Positions 17,611-26,407 of a stretch of DNA of 64,000 nucleotides are shown here, piece after piece. Position 1 is the stretch's first letter. Each line of letters starts with the position of its first letter. The notes under the pieces are model-generated. The model searched no databases. It had not been told where the DNA came from and saw nothing but the letters and a program-made list of their open reading frames with translations. Origin of the DNA: Sphingomicrobium sp. XHP0239 (GTDB lineage: Bacteria; Pseudomonadota; Alphaproteobacteria; Sphingomonadales; Sphingomonadaceae); contig NZ_CP154608.1 in the NCBI RefSeq assembly GCF_039555325.1, positions 2,232,001-2,296,000 on the forward strand. Direction: 5' to 3'. The position numbers were made by a program, and so were the translations under genes.

Positions 17611-18566
17611 GACGTGCTGCCCCATCGGCGCGCGTGCAGGATGGCGCGCCCGTCCTCGACCGAAAACAGCGCCTCCTGCCGCAATTCCGTATCCCCTTCG
17701 CCCACGCGGGTGACGAGCCGGAAGAAGCGCGTCTCCACCACGACCTGATTGTCGCGGCTGCCCTGGATGTCCCGCCCACGTAGCGGACCCGTTTCCCAGA
17801 AGTCCACAACCGAGCCGAACCCCGATGCGGGGCGCGCCTCCAGCTGGGCGGTGGCATCGGCGAGGCTGATCTGTTCCGGCGCCAGCATCGCGAGCAGCGC
17901 GGCGCGATCCGGCGACAGGGTTTCGACGTTGATGGGGGTGGGGTCCGTCGAAGGAAGTGCGCACAGATAGGGCCGGATTCGCGACCAGTATTCGGCATCC
18001 ATGCCTTCGATCCCGGCCAGTTCGTCGGCGCTCGTCAGAAGGCGATCGGGAACGGGTGCGCCATCGGCCAGCCGCTCGCTGCCGAGCGGTCGGGGGTTGC
18101 GATCGTCGTCGATGGCATCGCCCATCGCATCGGCGAGCTGTTGCGAGCGGCCTTCGGGAAGACCGAGGATGATGAAGAGGTCGCGTAGCTGGAAGACGCG
18201 GCGTGCCTGGCTTTGCAGCACGCCGGTCTGGCGACGGCGCACCATGCTGTTGACGTTGAAGCAATTGGTCGCATCTTCGAGCCGCGCGGTGACGATCTGC
18301 CCGTCGGGCAGGGTGATCGACCGTTCGACGCCCAACAGCGCAGCCTGATCGGCGCCCGAGAGTTCGGCGGCATCGGTGATGCGCGCCTGCGCCAGTTCCT
18401 CGGCCATCGTCAGCCAGTGGCGACCCTGTGTCGCGACGACGGCATTTCCCGCCAGCCGCGTCGACAGGCCGAGGCGATCGAGCGCGGTGGCGGCGATGGC
18501 GGCCATGACCGCGACGATCAACAAGACCGACAGCAAGGCGGTGCCGCGTTCCTTCGACGGGATCAT
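17607..18566 (-). CDS. gspK: type II secretion system minor pseudopilin K
   Basis: 319 residues. The N-terminus (MIPSKERGTALLSVLLIVAV) carries a prepilin cleavage site after Gly, with hydrophobic residues but without the Glu5 of other pseudopilins, as is usual for GspK. The long globular domain with the inserted helical region is characteristic. Forms the tip complex with GspI and GspJ. ATGA overlap with gspJ at 18563-18566. Confidence 0.9.
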   Translation of the reverse strand: MIPSKERGTALLSVLLIVAVMAAIAATALDRLGLSTRLAGNAVVATQGRHWLTMAEELAQARITDAAELSGADQAALLGVERSITLPDGQIVTARLEDATNCFNVNSMVRRRQTGVLQSQARRVFQLRDLFIILGLPEGRSQQLADAMGDAIDDDRNPRPLGSERLADGAPVPDRLLTSADELAGIEGMDAEYWSRIRPYLCALPSTDPTPINVETLSPDRAALLAMLAPEQISLADATAQLEARPASGFGSVVDFWETGPLRGRDIQGSRDNQVVVETRFFRLVTRVGEGDTELRQEALFSVEDGRAILHARRWGSTS

Positions 18567-19171
18567 GGCGTCACGCTCCGCTCCTCGAAGGCGACGCGCG
18601 GAAGAGCGACCACGAATTGCGTTTCGGGGAGCCGGTTTCCCGCCAGCGTCATCCGAACGGCGCGGGGCAGCGCCTCGCCACTGCCGTCGGGCCAGGCGCC
18701 GCTCCATCCGCCTCCGATGCCCCGGTATTCCAAGGCGAACGTGCTGACGTCATCGACGAGACGCGCATCCGGAAGGCGGTCGTCGTTGCCATCGACTTCC
18801 TCGAACGTGATGCGGGTCAGCGCGCCCCGGTCCAGGGTCCATCGCACGCGACGAAGGTCGGTCTGCGGCGCGGTATCGAGCGCGACCACGCCGCCGCGGA
18901 CGAAGGTCATGCCGTCCGCGCTGCCGACGAAGGCGGGTCGTTCGGCGCCGCCCGTGTCGCGCGTCGGACGGTCGGCGACCTGCGCGAGGTCGGCTTCGAG
19001 CAGGACGGAAATCCGCGTCAGATCGGCCTGTTCGCCGAGCGAGGCATCGACGGCCTGCTGGGTATCGGCGCTGGCCGACAGGAGGCCGACACCCGCGCTG
19101 GCGAGCAACGCGAAGATCGTCAGCCCGACGAGCATTTCGATCAGGGTGAAACCGTTGCGCTTGTCGATCAC
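18563..19171 (-). CDS. gspJ: type II secretion system minor pseudopilin J
   Basis: 202 residues. The type III signal is KRNG|FTLIEMLVGLTIFALL, with cleavage after Gly and Glu at mature position 5. The length of about 200 residues and a beta-rich C-terminal part agree with GspJ. Part of the tip complex I-J-K-H. ATGA overlaps at both ends. Confidence 0.9.
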   Translation of the reverse strand: MIDKRNGFTLIEMLVGLTIFALLASAGVGLLSASADTQQAVDASLGEQADLTRISVLLEADLAQVADRPTRDTGGAERPAFVGSADGMTFVRGGVVALDTAPQTDLRRVRWTLDRGALTRITFEEVDGNDDRLPDARLVDDVSTFALEYRGIGGGWSGAWPDGSGEALPRAVRMTLAGNRLPETQFVVALPRVAFEERSVTP

Positions 19172-19530
19172 GGTTCGATCCGCTTGACGGTCACGAGCCG
19201 TTGGGACGGGCCGGCGGGGAGCGGGCGCACGGTGATGACGACGGTCAGGAACCGCTCGTCGTCGGTGGGGCTGGTATTCGTGATGACCGCGAAGGTCTGG
19301 CCGCCGTTCACGACGTTCTTCGTCTCGGTGCCGCGCGTGGGGGCGCCGGGCATGGAAGCGATCAGCGCGGCCTCGTTGCTCGCGACAAGTCGCGCCATGT
19401 TGTTTTCGCGAAGATTGGACGCGGTGCCGACGGCGTAGGCGTCGATGCGCAGAAGGGCGAGCGCGGCGATCGAGAACACGCTGAGCGCGATCAGCATCTC
19501 GATGAGCGTGAAGCCGCGTTCGTGGCGCAT
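19168..19530 (-). CDS. gspI: type II secretion system minor pseudopilin I
   Basis: 120 residues. Prepilin signal RHERG|FTLIEMLIALSVFSIA, Glu at mature position 5. Small globular domain with ENNMARLVASNE, the region GspI proteins share (xNxxxAxxxAxN). Starts with ATG inside TGATG shared with the gspH stop; ends in ATGA with gspJ. Confidence 0.9.
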   Translation of the reverse strand: MRHERGFTLIEMLIALSVFSIAALALLRIDAYAVGTASNLRENNMARLVASNEAALIASMPGAPTRGTETKNVVNGGQTFAVITNTSPTDDERFLTVVITVRPLPAGPSQRLVTVKRIEP

Positions 19531-19997
19531 CAGTTGGCCTCGACCGCGCCGTTGGCGGCGACGGCGACCGTGGCGGTTCGTCCGTCCCCGTCCTCCAGAA
19601 CGATGACCGACGGAGCCGACGGGAGCCCCAGATTGTCGAAGCGAACCCCGGTGCGCGCGCCCTGCGCCGTCACGCCCGATCGAAAGGCGGTGCGTCCGTC
19701 GAAGCGCTGCCCGGACAGCGGCTGCCACTGGCGGTCGGCATATTGCTCGAAGGTGAAACCGGATGGGGTGACCCAGATGCCGGTCGGGCGCGAACGCATG
19801 ACGGCTTCGTCGCGCAGAGCGGCGATGCGACCCGCGAGCATGACCGCTTCGGTACGGGCGTGGTCCGAGGGGCGGAAGGTGAGGACGACTGCCGTCGCGG
19901 CAAGGCTCATCACCACCAACACGACCATCAGTTCGATAAGCGTGAAGCCGTTCGATCGGGATCGCGCCCTATTCGATGCCGGCGTAGATGTCCGCAT
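19530..19997 (-). CDS. gspH: type II secretion system pseudopilin H
   Basis: 155 residues from the ATG at 19997. Prepilin signal RSRSNG|FTLIELMVVLVVMSLA, Glu at mature position 5, then the GspH/FimT-like beta domain (RIAALRDEAVMRSRPTGIWV). Between the gspG stop and the signal sequence the frame offers no ATG, GTG or TTG, so the nearest start lies 29 bp inside gspG, giving an 18-residue leader. Forms the pseudopilus with GspG. Confidence 0.85.
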   Translation of the reverse strand: MRTSTPASNRARSRSNGFTLIELMVVLVVMSLAATAVVLTFRPSDHARTEAVMLAGRIAALRDEAVMRSRPTGIWVTPSGFTFEQYADRQWQPLSGQRFDGRTAFRSGVTAQGARTGVRFDNLGLPSAPSVIVLEDGDGRTATVAVAANGAVEAN

Positions 19998-20412
19998 TTT
20001 CGTCTTCGCCGCCCGGCTGGCCGTCGGCGCCGAGGCTGTAGATGTCGAAGGGGCGTCCGTCGCGACCGGGGGTCTGGACTTGGAACGGGCGGCCCCACGG
20101 ATCCTCGGGGATTTCGCGGACATAGCCGCCGGGGCGGTAGCGATCGGGCTGGGCGAGGCCGGCGGGGGGCGTGCGCAGGGCCTCGATCGTCGGGGGATAG
20201 CTGAAGTTGTCGATGCGATACTGCTCCATCGCATTTTCCAGCTGTGCGATATTGGCTTGCGCGGCGGTGCGCTGTGCTTGGTCCTGCGCGGGCAGGACGT
20301 TGAGCATCACGACCGTGCCGAGCAGCCCGATGATGACGATGACGACCATCAGCTCGATGAGAGTGAAGCCGTTCTTGCGCTTCTTTGAGGTCTTCTTGGC
20401 GGGCATGGGCAT
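19969..20412 (-). CDS. gspG: type II secretion system major pseudopilin G
   Basis: 147 residues. Very basic leader (KKTSKKRKNG) cleaved before FTLIELMVVIVIIGLL, Glu at mature position 5. The typical GspG elements follow: NIAQLENAMEQYRIDNFSYP, GYVREIPEDPWGRPF and a calcium-binding C-terminus (SLGADGQPGGEDENADI). Main subunit of the pseudopilus piston. ATG at 20412 within TGATG shared with the gspF stop; an in-frame ATG at 20406 is possible. Confidence 0.95.
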   Translation of the reverse strand: MPMPAKKTSKKRKNGFTLIELMVVIVIIGLLGTVVMLNVLPAQDQAQRTAAQANIAQLENAMEQYRIDNFSYPPTIEALRTPPAGLAQPDRYRPGGYVREIPEDPWGRPFQVQTPGRDGRPFDIYSLGADGQPGGEDENADIYAGIE

Positions 20413-21650
20413 CAGGTTCCGATCAGCGTTTGCAGTTGGAGAATGGGCATCAGGATCGCCAGGACGATGGCGGCGACGATCGCGCCCATGATGATGATGA
20501 TGAGCGGTTCGAGCAAGGCCAGCGCGCTGGTCGTGAAGGTGTCGAATTCGCGTTCGAGATAGTCCGCAGCCTGCCCGAGCATGGGCCCCAGCTGGCCCGC
20601 GCTCTCGCCCGAGGCGGTCAGGTGGACGAGCAAAGGGGGGAACATATTGGTCTTGCGCAGCGCCCCCGACAGGCTGCCCCCGCCGCGGACATCGACTTCC
20701 ATCTGGTGGGTGGCGACGGCGAGCTTGCGATTGGCGATGGTCCGCGCGGTGAGGCGCAGTCCCTCGACCAGGGGTAGGCGCGCGGCGACCATGGTGGCCA
20801 GCGTTCGCGCCATTCGAGCGGCGTTGAGATCGCGCAGAAGCCGCCCGAAGAAGGGCAGGCGCAGAATTGCGGCATCGAACCTGAGCCGGAACGCCTCGTT
20901 GCGGAGCGCAGCGATGGTCAGGAGGATGGCGGCGCCGAGAAACAAGAGGATGGCGATCCAGAAACTGGCGAGAAAATCGCTGATGGCGATCACGATCCGG
21001 GTGAGAAGCGGGAGTTGCTGCCCGACATCGTCGAACTGTTCGACGACCTTGGGCACGACCGCGATCATCAGCGCGGCGACGACACCGATGGCGACGACGG
21101 TCAGAACGGCGGGATAGGCAAGCGCACTGATGAGCTTGGAGCGCATTTCGGCCTGCCGCTCCTGCAGGGCGGCGAGGCGGTCCAACTGGTCGGACAGCGT
21201 ACCCGAGCTCTCGCCCGCGGCGATCATGGCGCGATAGAGGCCGTCGAAGCTTCGGGGTTCGCCCGAGAGTGCGTCGGCGAGGCGGCGGCCTTCGACGACC
21301 CGGTCGGCGATGCGGGTGACGATATCCTTGACCGCCTGCTTGTCCGTCTGGCGGGCGATGGTCCGCAACGCCTCCTCGATCGGCGACACCTTGATGAGGG
21401 TCGCGAGTTGGCGCGTGAAGAGGACCCGCTGCTTGGCGGAGAACTTGGGCTCCCCGCCGATGCGCATGTCGAGCGAGATGCCCGGTTTCGCAGGGGCGCT
21501 CGCCTTGCGGGTGGCGCAGCCGAGTTTGACGGGATGCAGATTTCTACGCTGAAGCTGCGTCCGGGCGGCGTCCTTGTCGGGCGCCCGAACGGTGCCACGT
21601 TTCTCGCGACCCCTGGCGTCGACCGCGACATAGGCGAAGTCGCTGGTCAT
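20412..21650 (-). CDS. gspF: type II secretion system inner membrane protein F
   Basis: 412 residues with two T2SSF domains (about 75-200 and 275-400) separated and followed by membrane helices. Conserved stretches include FTRQLATLIKVSPIEEALR, RPFDGLYRAMIAAGESSG-type sequence and LVHLTASGESAGQLGPML near the C-terminus. It forms the platform on which the pseudopilus is assembled. Start and stop both lie in TGATG overlaps. Confidence 0.95.
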   Translation of the reverse strand: MTSDFAYVAVDARGREKRGTVRAPDKDAARTQLQRRNLHPVKLGCATRKASAPAKPGISLDMRIGGEPKFSAKQRVLFTRQLATLIKVSPIEEALRTIARQTDKQAVKDIVTRIADRVVEGRRLADALSGEPRSFDGLYRAMIAAGESSGTLSDQLDRLAALQERQAEMRSKLISALAYPAVLTVVAIGVVAALMIAVVPKVVEQFDDVGQQLPLLTRIVIAISDFLASFWIAILLFLGAAILLTIAALRNEAFRLRFDAAILRLPFFGRLLRDLNAARMARTLATMVAARLPLVEGLRLTARTIANRKLAVATHQMEVDVRGGGSLSGALRKTNMFPPLLVHLTASGESAGQLGPMLGQAADYLEREFDTFTTSALALLEPLIIIIMGAIVAAIVLAILMPILQLQTLIGT

Positions 21651-23260
21651 CAGGCGGCCTCGCCCGCTCCTTCATCGTCCTGACTGCGCGCGATGCGGAT
21701 CGCTTCCTCCGGTGTGGTCTCGCCCGAACGAACGAGCTTTCGGGCGGCCGAGCCGAGGTTGGGATTGTTGAGGAAGGCGTGGCGGGCGATGACCGATTCG
21801 TCGCCCCCCTCGGCAATCAGGCGGCGGATGGTGCCATCGACCTTGATCGCCTCGAACACGCCGATGCGACCTTTGAAACCGGTGTTCGAGCATTCGGCGC
21901 AGCCATGCGCACGATAGACCGTTTCGCCTTCGTCGAAGCCGAGCAGCGCGGCGATCGAGCGGTCGGCCGGGACCGCCTCGCGGCAGTTCATGCAGAGGCG
22001 ACGAACGAGCCGCTGGGCGATGACGGCGCGCAACGTGCTGGCGATCAGGAAGGGTTCAATGCGCATGTCACGCAGGCGAGTGATCGCACCGACCGCATCG
22101 TTGGTGTGAACGGTCGAGAGGACGAGATGGCCGGTGAGCGAGGCTTGCACCGCAATGTCGGCGGTTTCCTTGTCGCGGATTTCGCCGACCATGACGATGT
22201 CGGGATCCTGTCGGAGGATCGCGCGGAGGCCGGCGGCAAAGCTCATGCCGACCTTCGCGTCGACCTGCGTCTGGCCAATGCCGTCGATCGAATATTCGAC
22301 CGGATCCTCGACCGTGAGCAGATTGCGCTGACCGTCGTTGAGATGCTGGAGGCAGGCGTAGAGAGTGGTCGTCTTCCCCGAGCCGGTGGGGCCGGTCACG
22401 AGAATGATCCCGTTGGGTTCGGACAAGGCTTCGCGCAGGACCTCGTCGGCAGCGCCGTGAATCCCGAGCAGGTCGATCGAGAGGCCGGCATTCTCCTTGT
22501 CGAGGATACGCATGACGACCCGTTCGCCCGCGCGACCGGGAAGCGTCGACACGCGGACGTCCAGCTGGCGGCCGCCGAGTTTGAGGGCGATGCGCCCGTC
22601 TTGCGGCACGCGCCGTTCCGCGATGTCGAGACGGGCCATGACCTTGATGCGGCTGACCACGACGGGTGCGGCATGCGCGGGCATGCGCAGATGCTCTTTC
22701 AGGACGCCGTCACGGCGAAGGCGGACGACGAGGCCGCTTTCGTAAGGTTCGATATGGATATCGGAGACGCCCAGGCGAACGGCTTCGGCGATGATGCCGT
22801 TGATGAGGCGGATGGCGGGGGCGTCGTCGCTGGTGTCGAGCAGATCCTCCGCACTGGGGATGCCGCTGGCGAGCGCGTCCAGTTCGTCACCGCCGCCGAT
22901 GTCGCCGATCCCTTCGGCCGCGCTGCCGGCATACCGACCGTGCAGCAGTCGGTTGAACTCGCCTTCCTCGACGAAGTCGATGGCGAAGGGGCGGGCAAGG
23001 TAACGTCGGACCTCGACGATCATCACCGGGTCGGCTCCCTGGCGCACCGCGACGGTCAGATCGTCGCCGCTGTCGGGGCGAATGACGATCCCGTGTTCGC
23101 GCGCGAAGGCATAGGGAATGTCGATGACGTCGGCCATCGGCACGGCGGCGCGCGGTTCGTCGAGGGCCATGGCGCCCGGCGCCGGGCCGTCGTTTTCATC
23201 GGGTATCAGGCGCTGTTCGTCCTCCACGGGAGCGCGATTGTCGCGGCGCACGATCATCAT
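21650..23260 (-). CDS. gspE: type II secretion system ATPase E
   Basis: 536 residues, cytoplasmic hexameric ATPase driving pseudopilus assembly. Walker A VTGPTGSGKTT (about 290-298), Asp box TVEDPVEYSIDG, Walker B VMVGEIRDKETADIA and His box TGHLVLSTVHTND are intact. The zinc-binding C-terminal tetracysteine module is Cys423/Cys426 and Cys454/Cys457, as in GspE. N1/N2 domains fill the first 250 residues. Two adjacent ATGs at 23260 and 23257; the first gives a 4-base overlap with gspD. Confidence 0.95.
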   Translation of the reverse strand: MMIVRRDNRAPVEDEQRLIPDENDGPAPGAMALDEPRAAVPMADVIDIPYAFAREHGIVIRPDSGDDLTVAVRQGADPVMIVEVRRYLARPFAIDFVEEGEFNRLLHGRYAGSAAEGIGDIGGGDELDALASGIPSAEDLLDTSDDAPAIRLINGIIAEAVRLGVSDIHIEPYESGLVVRLRRDGVLKEHLRMPAHAAPVVVSRIKVMARLDIAERRVPQDGRIALKLGGRQLDVRVSTLPGRAGERVVMRILDKENAGLSIDLLGIHGAADEVLREALSEPNGIILVTGPTGSGKTTTLYACLQHLNDGQRNLLTVEDPVEYSIDGIGQTQVDAKVGMSFAAGLRAILRQDPDIVMVGEIRDKETADIAVQASLTGHLVLSTVHTNDAVGAITRLRDMRIEPFLIASTLRAVIAQRLVRRLCMNCREAVPADRSIAALLGFDEGETVYRAHGCAECSNTGFKGRIGVFEAIKVDGTIRRLIAEGGDESVIARHAFLNNPNLGSAARKLVRSGETTPEEAIRIARSQDDEGAGEAA

Positions 23261-25416
23261 CGCTCGTCTCCAATCATCGGCTCGGCAGCGGGGGGAACGG
23301 CGACCGCGTCGACGACCGCGGGCGGCCGGACGTAGATGTCGCCGGGACCGATCGGTGCGGCGGTCGGCGGGACGGTGCCGAGATAGTCGCGCACGAGGCT
23401 GTCCAGCGAGGGTTCGACGTTGGGATTGTTGGCCCATTGCGAGGCCCGCATGAAGTTGTAGCGGCGCGCGGTCATGGCCGCGGCGTCGTCGCGATCGCGG
23501 ATGATCGTCGGGCGGATGAAGACCATGAGGTTGGTTTTGGACCGCGAGCGCGAGCGCGACTTGAACAGTTCGCCGAGGATCGGAATGTCGCCCAGCAACG
23601 GGATCTTCTCGATCGTGTTGCGCTCGCTGTCGTCGAGCAGGCCGCCGATGGCGACGATCTCGCCATTGTCGACGGTGACGACATTTTTGAATTCGCGCTT
23701 GTTGATGATGAGATCGGACGAGCCCGAGGCCACGGGGCCGGCGACCGAGCTGACTTCCTGACGGATGAACAGCTTGATCGAGCCAGAGCTGTTCACCTGC
23801 GGTTTGACGTCGAGCTGGATACCGACGTTCTGGCGCTGGACCGTCCGGAAGGCATTGTCGAAATTGCTCGAGAGCGCTTCGCCGGTGGTGATCGGGACTT
23901 CCTGACCGACCAGCAGGTTCGCTTCCTGGTTATCGAGCGTCATCGTCGAGGGAGTGGAGAGCAGGTTGCTCTCGGTATCGGCTTCGACCGCGTTGATGAT
24001 CGCGCCGAACAGCGCATTGCCCGCAAGATTGATGACCCCGCCCGCGATTCCGCCCCGCGTCGCCAGCGCGGACTGGACCGCGGCTTCGGTCACGCCGTTG
24101 CCGAGCGGACTGTCGATCGTGGTGGTGACGACGCCGTCGTCGGTGACCGCGGTCTCGCGGCCCAGCTCGTAGTTCGCCACCGCCCCGCCGATGGCCAGGA
24201 TGTTGGGCTGTGCGTTGGAATAGGTGGTGCCGAGGATCGGCGTGTTCTCGCCGGCGAGCAGGAACTGCGTGGACAGCTGGCGTGCGGCGGTGTCGCCGAT
24301 CTCGACGATGATCGCTTCGATCAGCACCTGTTCGCGGCGCGTGTCGAGCTGGCGGATGACTTCGCCGATCTGGCGCTGCACGCTGGCGTTGGCGGCGACG
24401 ATGATGGCGTTGGTGCCGGTGTAGCGGGTCACGACGGCGGGCCCGAAGCGGGCAATGCCGTTCGAGGCGTTGCCGGTGGAGGCGGGCGCAATGCCGCTCA
24501 AGGGCGGAACGGGCTGCGATGTCGGGCCCGCGCCCGTGCCTTCCTCGTCCTGCGTGGTGATGAAGGCAGGCGCGTCGGTCTGGATCGTGACCGGCTGGCC
24601 GAGCAGTTGCTGGATGACGGGCAGCATCGCTTCGGCGTCGGCATGTTCGAGGAAGTAGACGCGGATGTCGCTTCCGCCTGCGGCCTGGCTGTCCAGTTCG
24701 CGCGCAAGGCGGGCATATTCGGCGACCGCGGGGGCGGGGCCGCGGAGCGCGAGGCCGTTGGCGCTGTCGATCGGCGACACCGCGACCGGGGCGCCGATGA
24801 CACCTTCGCCGTTGAGACCGGACAGCGCCTCCGCCACTTCGCGTGCGCCCGCGTTCGAAAGATAGACGATGTCGGTCGAGGAATTATCGGCATCGATGCG
24901 ACCGATCAGGTTGCGGATGCGCACGACATTGTCGGCAAAGTCGGCGACGATGACGGTGTTGGCATTGCGGTTGGCCGTGATCTCGCCTTCCTGACTGATC
25001 AGCGGGCGGAGCGTCTCCAGGGCCCCCGCCGCATCGATGGTCCGCAGCCGGAAGATCTCGGTGACGAACTCGTTGCGTGCCGCGCCGCGCACGCCCAGCT
25101 GGCTCGGCTGGGTCGCAGCACCCTGCGCGGGCTGGATTCGATAGCCACCCGAAATGGGAATGGCGACGAGGCCATTGGAGCGCAGCGTCGACAAGAACAG
25201 CTCGAAATATTCCGATCGGCTGAGCGAACGTTGCGAGACGACGCTGACGGTCTGGTTGACGCGGCTGTCCACCACGAAGGTCAGTCCGGTCACGCGCGCG
25301 GCATCGTCGACGACCGCTCGAATATCGGCCTCCCGGAAGTTCAACGCATATTGCGCATAGGCGGGCTGGGCGGTCATCAGCATCGCGGCCGACAGGAGGA
25401 GGAGGGATTTCTTCAT
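23257..25416 (-). CDS. gspD: type II secretion system secretin D
   Basis: 719 residues, outer-membrane channel. Signal peptide MKKSLLLLSAAMLMTAQPAYA is followed by the N0 domain (ALNFREADIRAVVDDAARVTG), repeated KH-like N1-N3 domains (TVIVADFADNVVRIRNLI, NAIIVAANASVQRQIGEVI) and the secretin core (LLSTPSTMTLDNQEANLLVG; VPLLGDIPILGELFKS-type signature). An Asn/Thr/Pro-rich linker lies near residue 340. The Pro-rich C-terminus may bind a pilotin, though none is seen here. 25 bp after gspC. Confidence 0.95.
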   Translation of the reverse strand: MKKSLLLLSAAMLMTAQPAYAQYALNFREADIRAVVDDAARVTGLTFVVDSRVNQTVSVVSQRSLSRSEYFELFLSTLRSNGLVAIPISGGYRIQPAQGAATQPSQLGVRGAARNEFVTEIFRLRTIDAAGALETLRPLISQEGEITANRNANTVIVADFADNVVRIRNLIGRIDADNSSTDIVYLSNAGAREVAEALSGLNGEGVIGAPVAVSPIDSANGLALRGPAPAVAEYARLARELDSQAAGGSDIRVYFLEHADAEAMLPVIQQLLGQPVTIQTDAPAFITTQDEEGTGAGPTSQPVPPLSGIAPASTGNASNGIARFGPAVVTRYTGTNAIIVAANASVQRQIGEVIRQLDTRREQVLIEAIIVEIGDTAARQLSTQFLLAGENTPILGTTYSNAQPNILAIGGAVANYELGRETAVTDDGVVTTTIDSPLGNGVTEAAVQSALATRGGIAGGVINLAGNALFGAIINAVEADTESNLLSTPSTMTLDNQEANLLVGQEVPITTGEALSSNFDNAFRTVQRQNVGIQLDVKPQVNSSGSIKLFIRQEVSSVAGPVASGSSDLIINKREFKNVVTVDNGEIVAIGGLLDDSERNTIEKIPLLGDIPILGELFKSRSRSRSKTNLMVFIRPTIIRDRDDAAAMTARRYNFMRASQWANNPNVEPSLDSLVRDYLGTVPPTAAPIGPGDIYVRPPAVVDAVAVPPAAEPMIGDER

Positions 25417-25441
25417 GGCGTTGGCTGCCTGCTGAAAGGAT

Positions 25442-26251
25442 CTAGAGGGTGACCGCGACGGGGACGGTCGATCCCCCGCGTTCGACTTGGAGCGAAAGGC
25501 GCGCGCCGGGTTTGAGCGCGGCCTGGAACTGGGCGATGTCCGACTGGCTGTCGACGGGGACGCCATTGACGGAGACGATCACGTCGCCCTGGCGCAGGCC
25601 ATAGACCGCCATGAGAGCGGGTTCGGCACTGACGGGAAGGCGGATGCCGGTGATGCGACCGCCCGACTGGCGCGGCTGGAAATCCAGATCGGGGACCGAT
25701 GCGGAGGCGGCCGTCGTGTTGCCGCCCTCGCCGGCGGAAGCCGTATTTTCAGCGCCGGCTTCGGGTTCGGCTCCTTCGAAATACAGCCGCTCGCGGACGC
25801 CACCGCGATCGAGTGTCACATAGTCGAAGGCGACTGCGGCGAGCGTCACGCCGGGCGCGACTTCGTCGCCGACCTGATAGCTCGCCTGTTCGCCGTCGGC
25901 GCCGGCGATGATCGCGCTGCCCATGCCGGTACCGCGATTCTCGCGGGTTCCGAACAATTCCAGGTCGAGGTCGGTGACGGCTTCGCCGCCGACGCTGGTG
26001 GTGGCGGCCTGTTGTTGGGGGAACGGGTCGTAGCGGTTGAGCAATTCGCTTTGCGCCGCCGCCGGAAGCAGGCGGGGGCTGGCCGCCTGCCAGTCCCCGA
26101 TGGGTCCGACGGGGGTCGCAAAGACCCAGACGAGGCGCGCGGCGAAGGCGGCGAGAACGGCGAGAAGCAGGGCGCGCGCGACGACGTGCGCCTGCGCAAA
26201 GGTCAGTCGATCGCGGCGCCCGGGGCGCGTGCGGAGAATCGAACCGAACAT
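25442..26251 (-). CDS. gspC: type II secretion system protein C
   Basis: 269 residues. Short basic N-terminus, one membrane helix (about 25-46), the HR domain (AIIAGADGEQASYQVGDEVAPGV, then VTLDRGGVRERLYF) and a C-terminal PDZ domain (YGLRQGDVIVSVNGVPVDSQ). It links the inner-membrane platform to the secretin and helps choose substrates. First gene of the operon; GGGAAGGG lies 11 bp upstream of the ATG. No convincing promoter is visible in the 85 bp upstream to the terminator-like hairpin. Confidence 0.9.
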   Translation of the reverse strand: MFGSILRTRPGRRDRLTFAQAHVVARALLLAVLAAFAARLVWVFATPVGPIGDWQAASPRLLPAAAQSELLNRYDPFPQQQAATTSVGGEAVTDLDLELFGTRENRGTGMGSAIIAGADGEQASYQVGDEVAPGVTLAAVAFDYVTLDRGGVRERLYFEGAEPEAGAENTASAGEGGNTTAASASVPDLDFQPRQSGGRITGIRLPVSAEPALMAVYGLRQGDVIVSVNGVPVDSQSDIAQFQAALKPGARLSLQVERGGSTVPVAVTL

Positions 26252-26336
26252 GGATACGAAAACCCTTCCCTGCCATAGGGATGCGTGGCATCGATGACAG
26301 TTTCAAGACATGTTTTTGATAGTTTTGTGAAAGCAG

Positions 26337-26370
26337 ACGGGACCGCGATCCGGTTGGAAGGCGGTCCCGT
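26337..26370 (-). terminator. hairpin after the TonB receptor gene
   Basis: A perfect 10-bp inverted repeat, ACGGGACCGC (26337-26346) and GCGGTCCCGT (26361-26370), lies 38 bp past the receptor stop. On the minus strand only a short CTGCTTTC tract follows, so it is a weak intrinsic terminator or an mRNA 3' end stabiliser. Confidence 0.55.
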
Positions 26371-26407
26371 CGTTCGGTCAGAAGTTCGGCGGAGCGCAGT
26401 CGCGACC

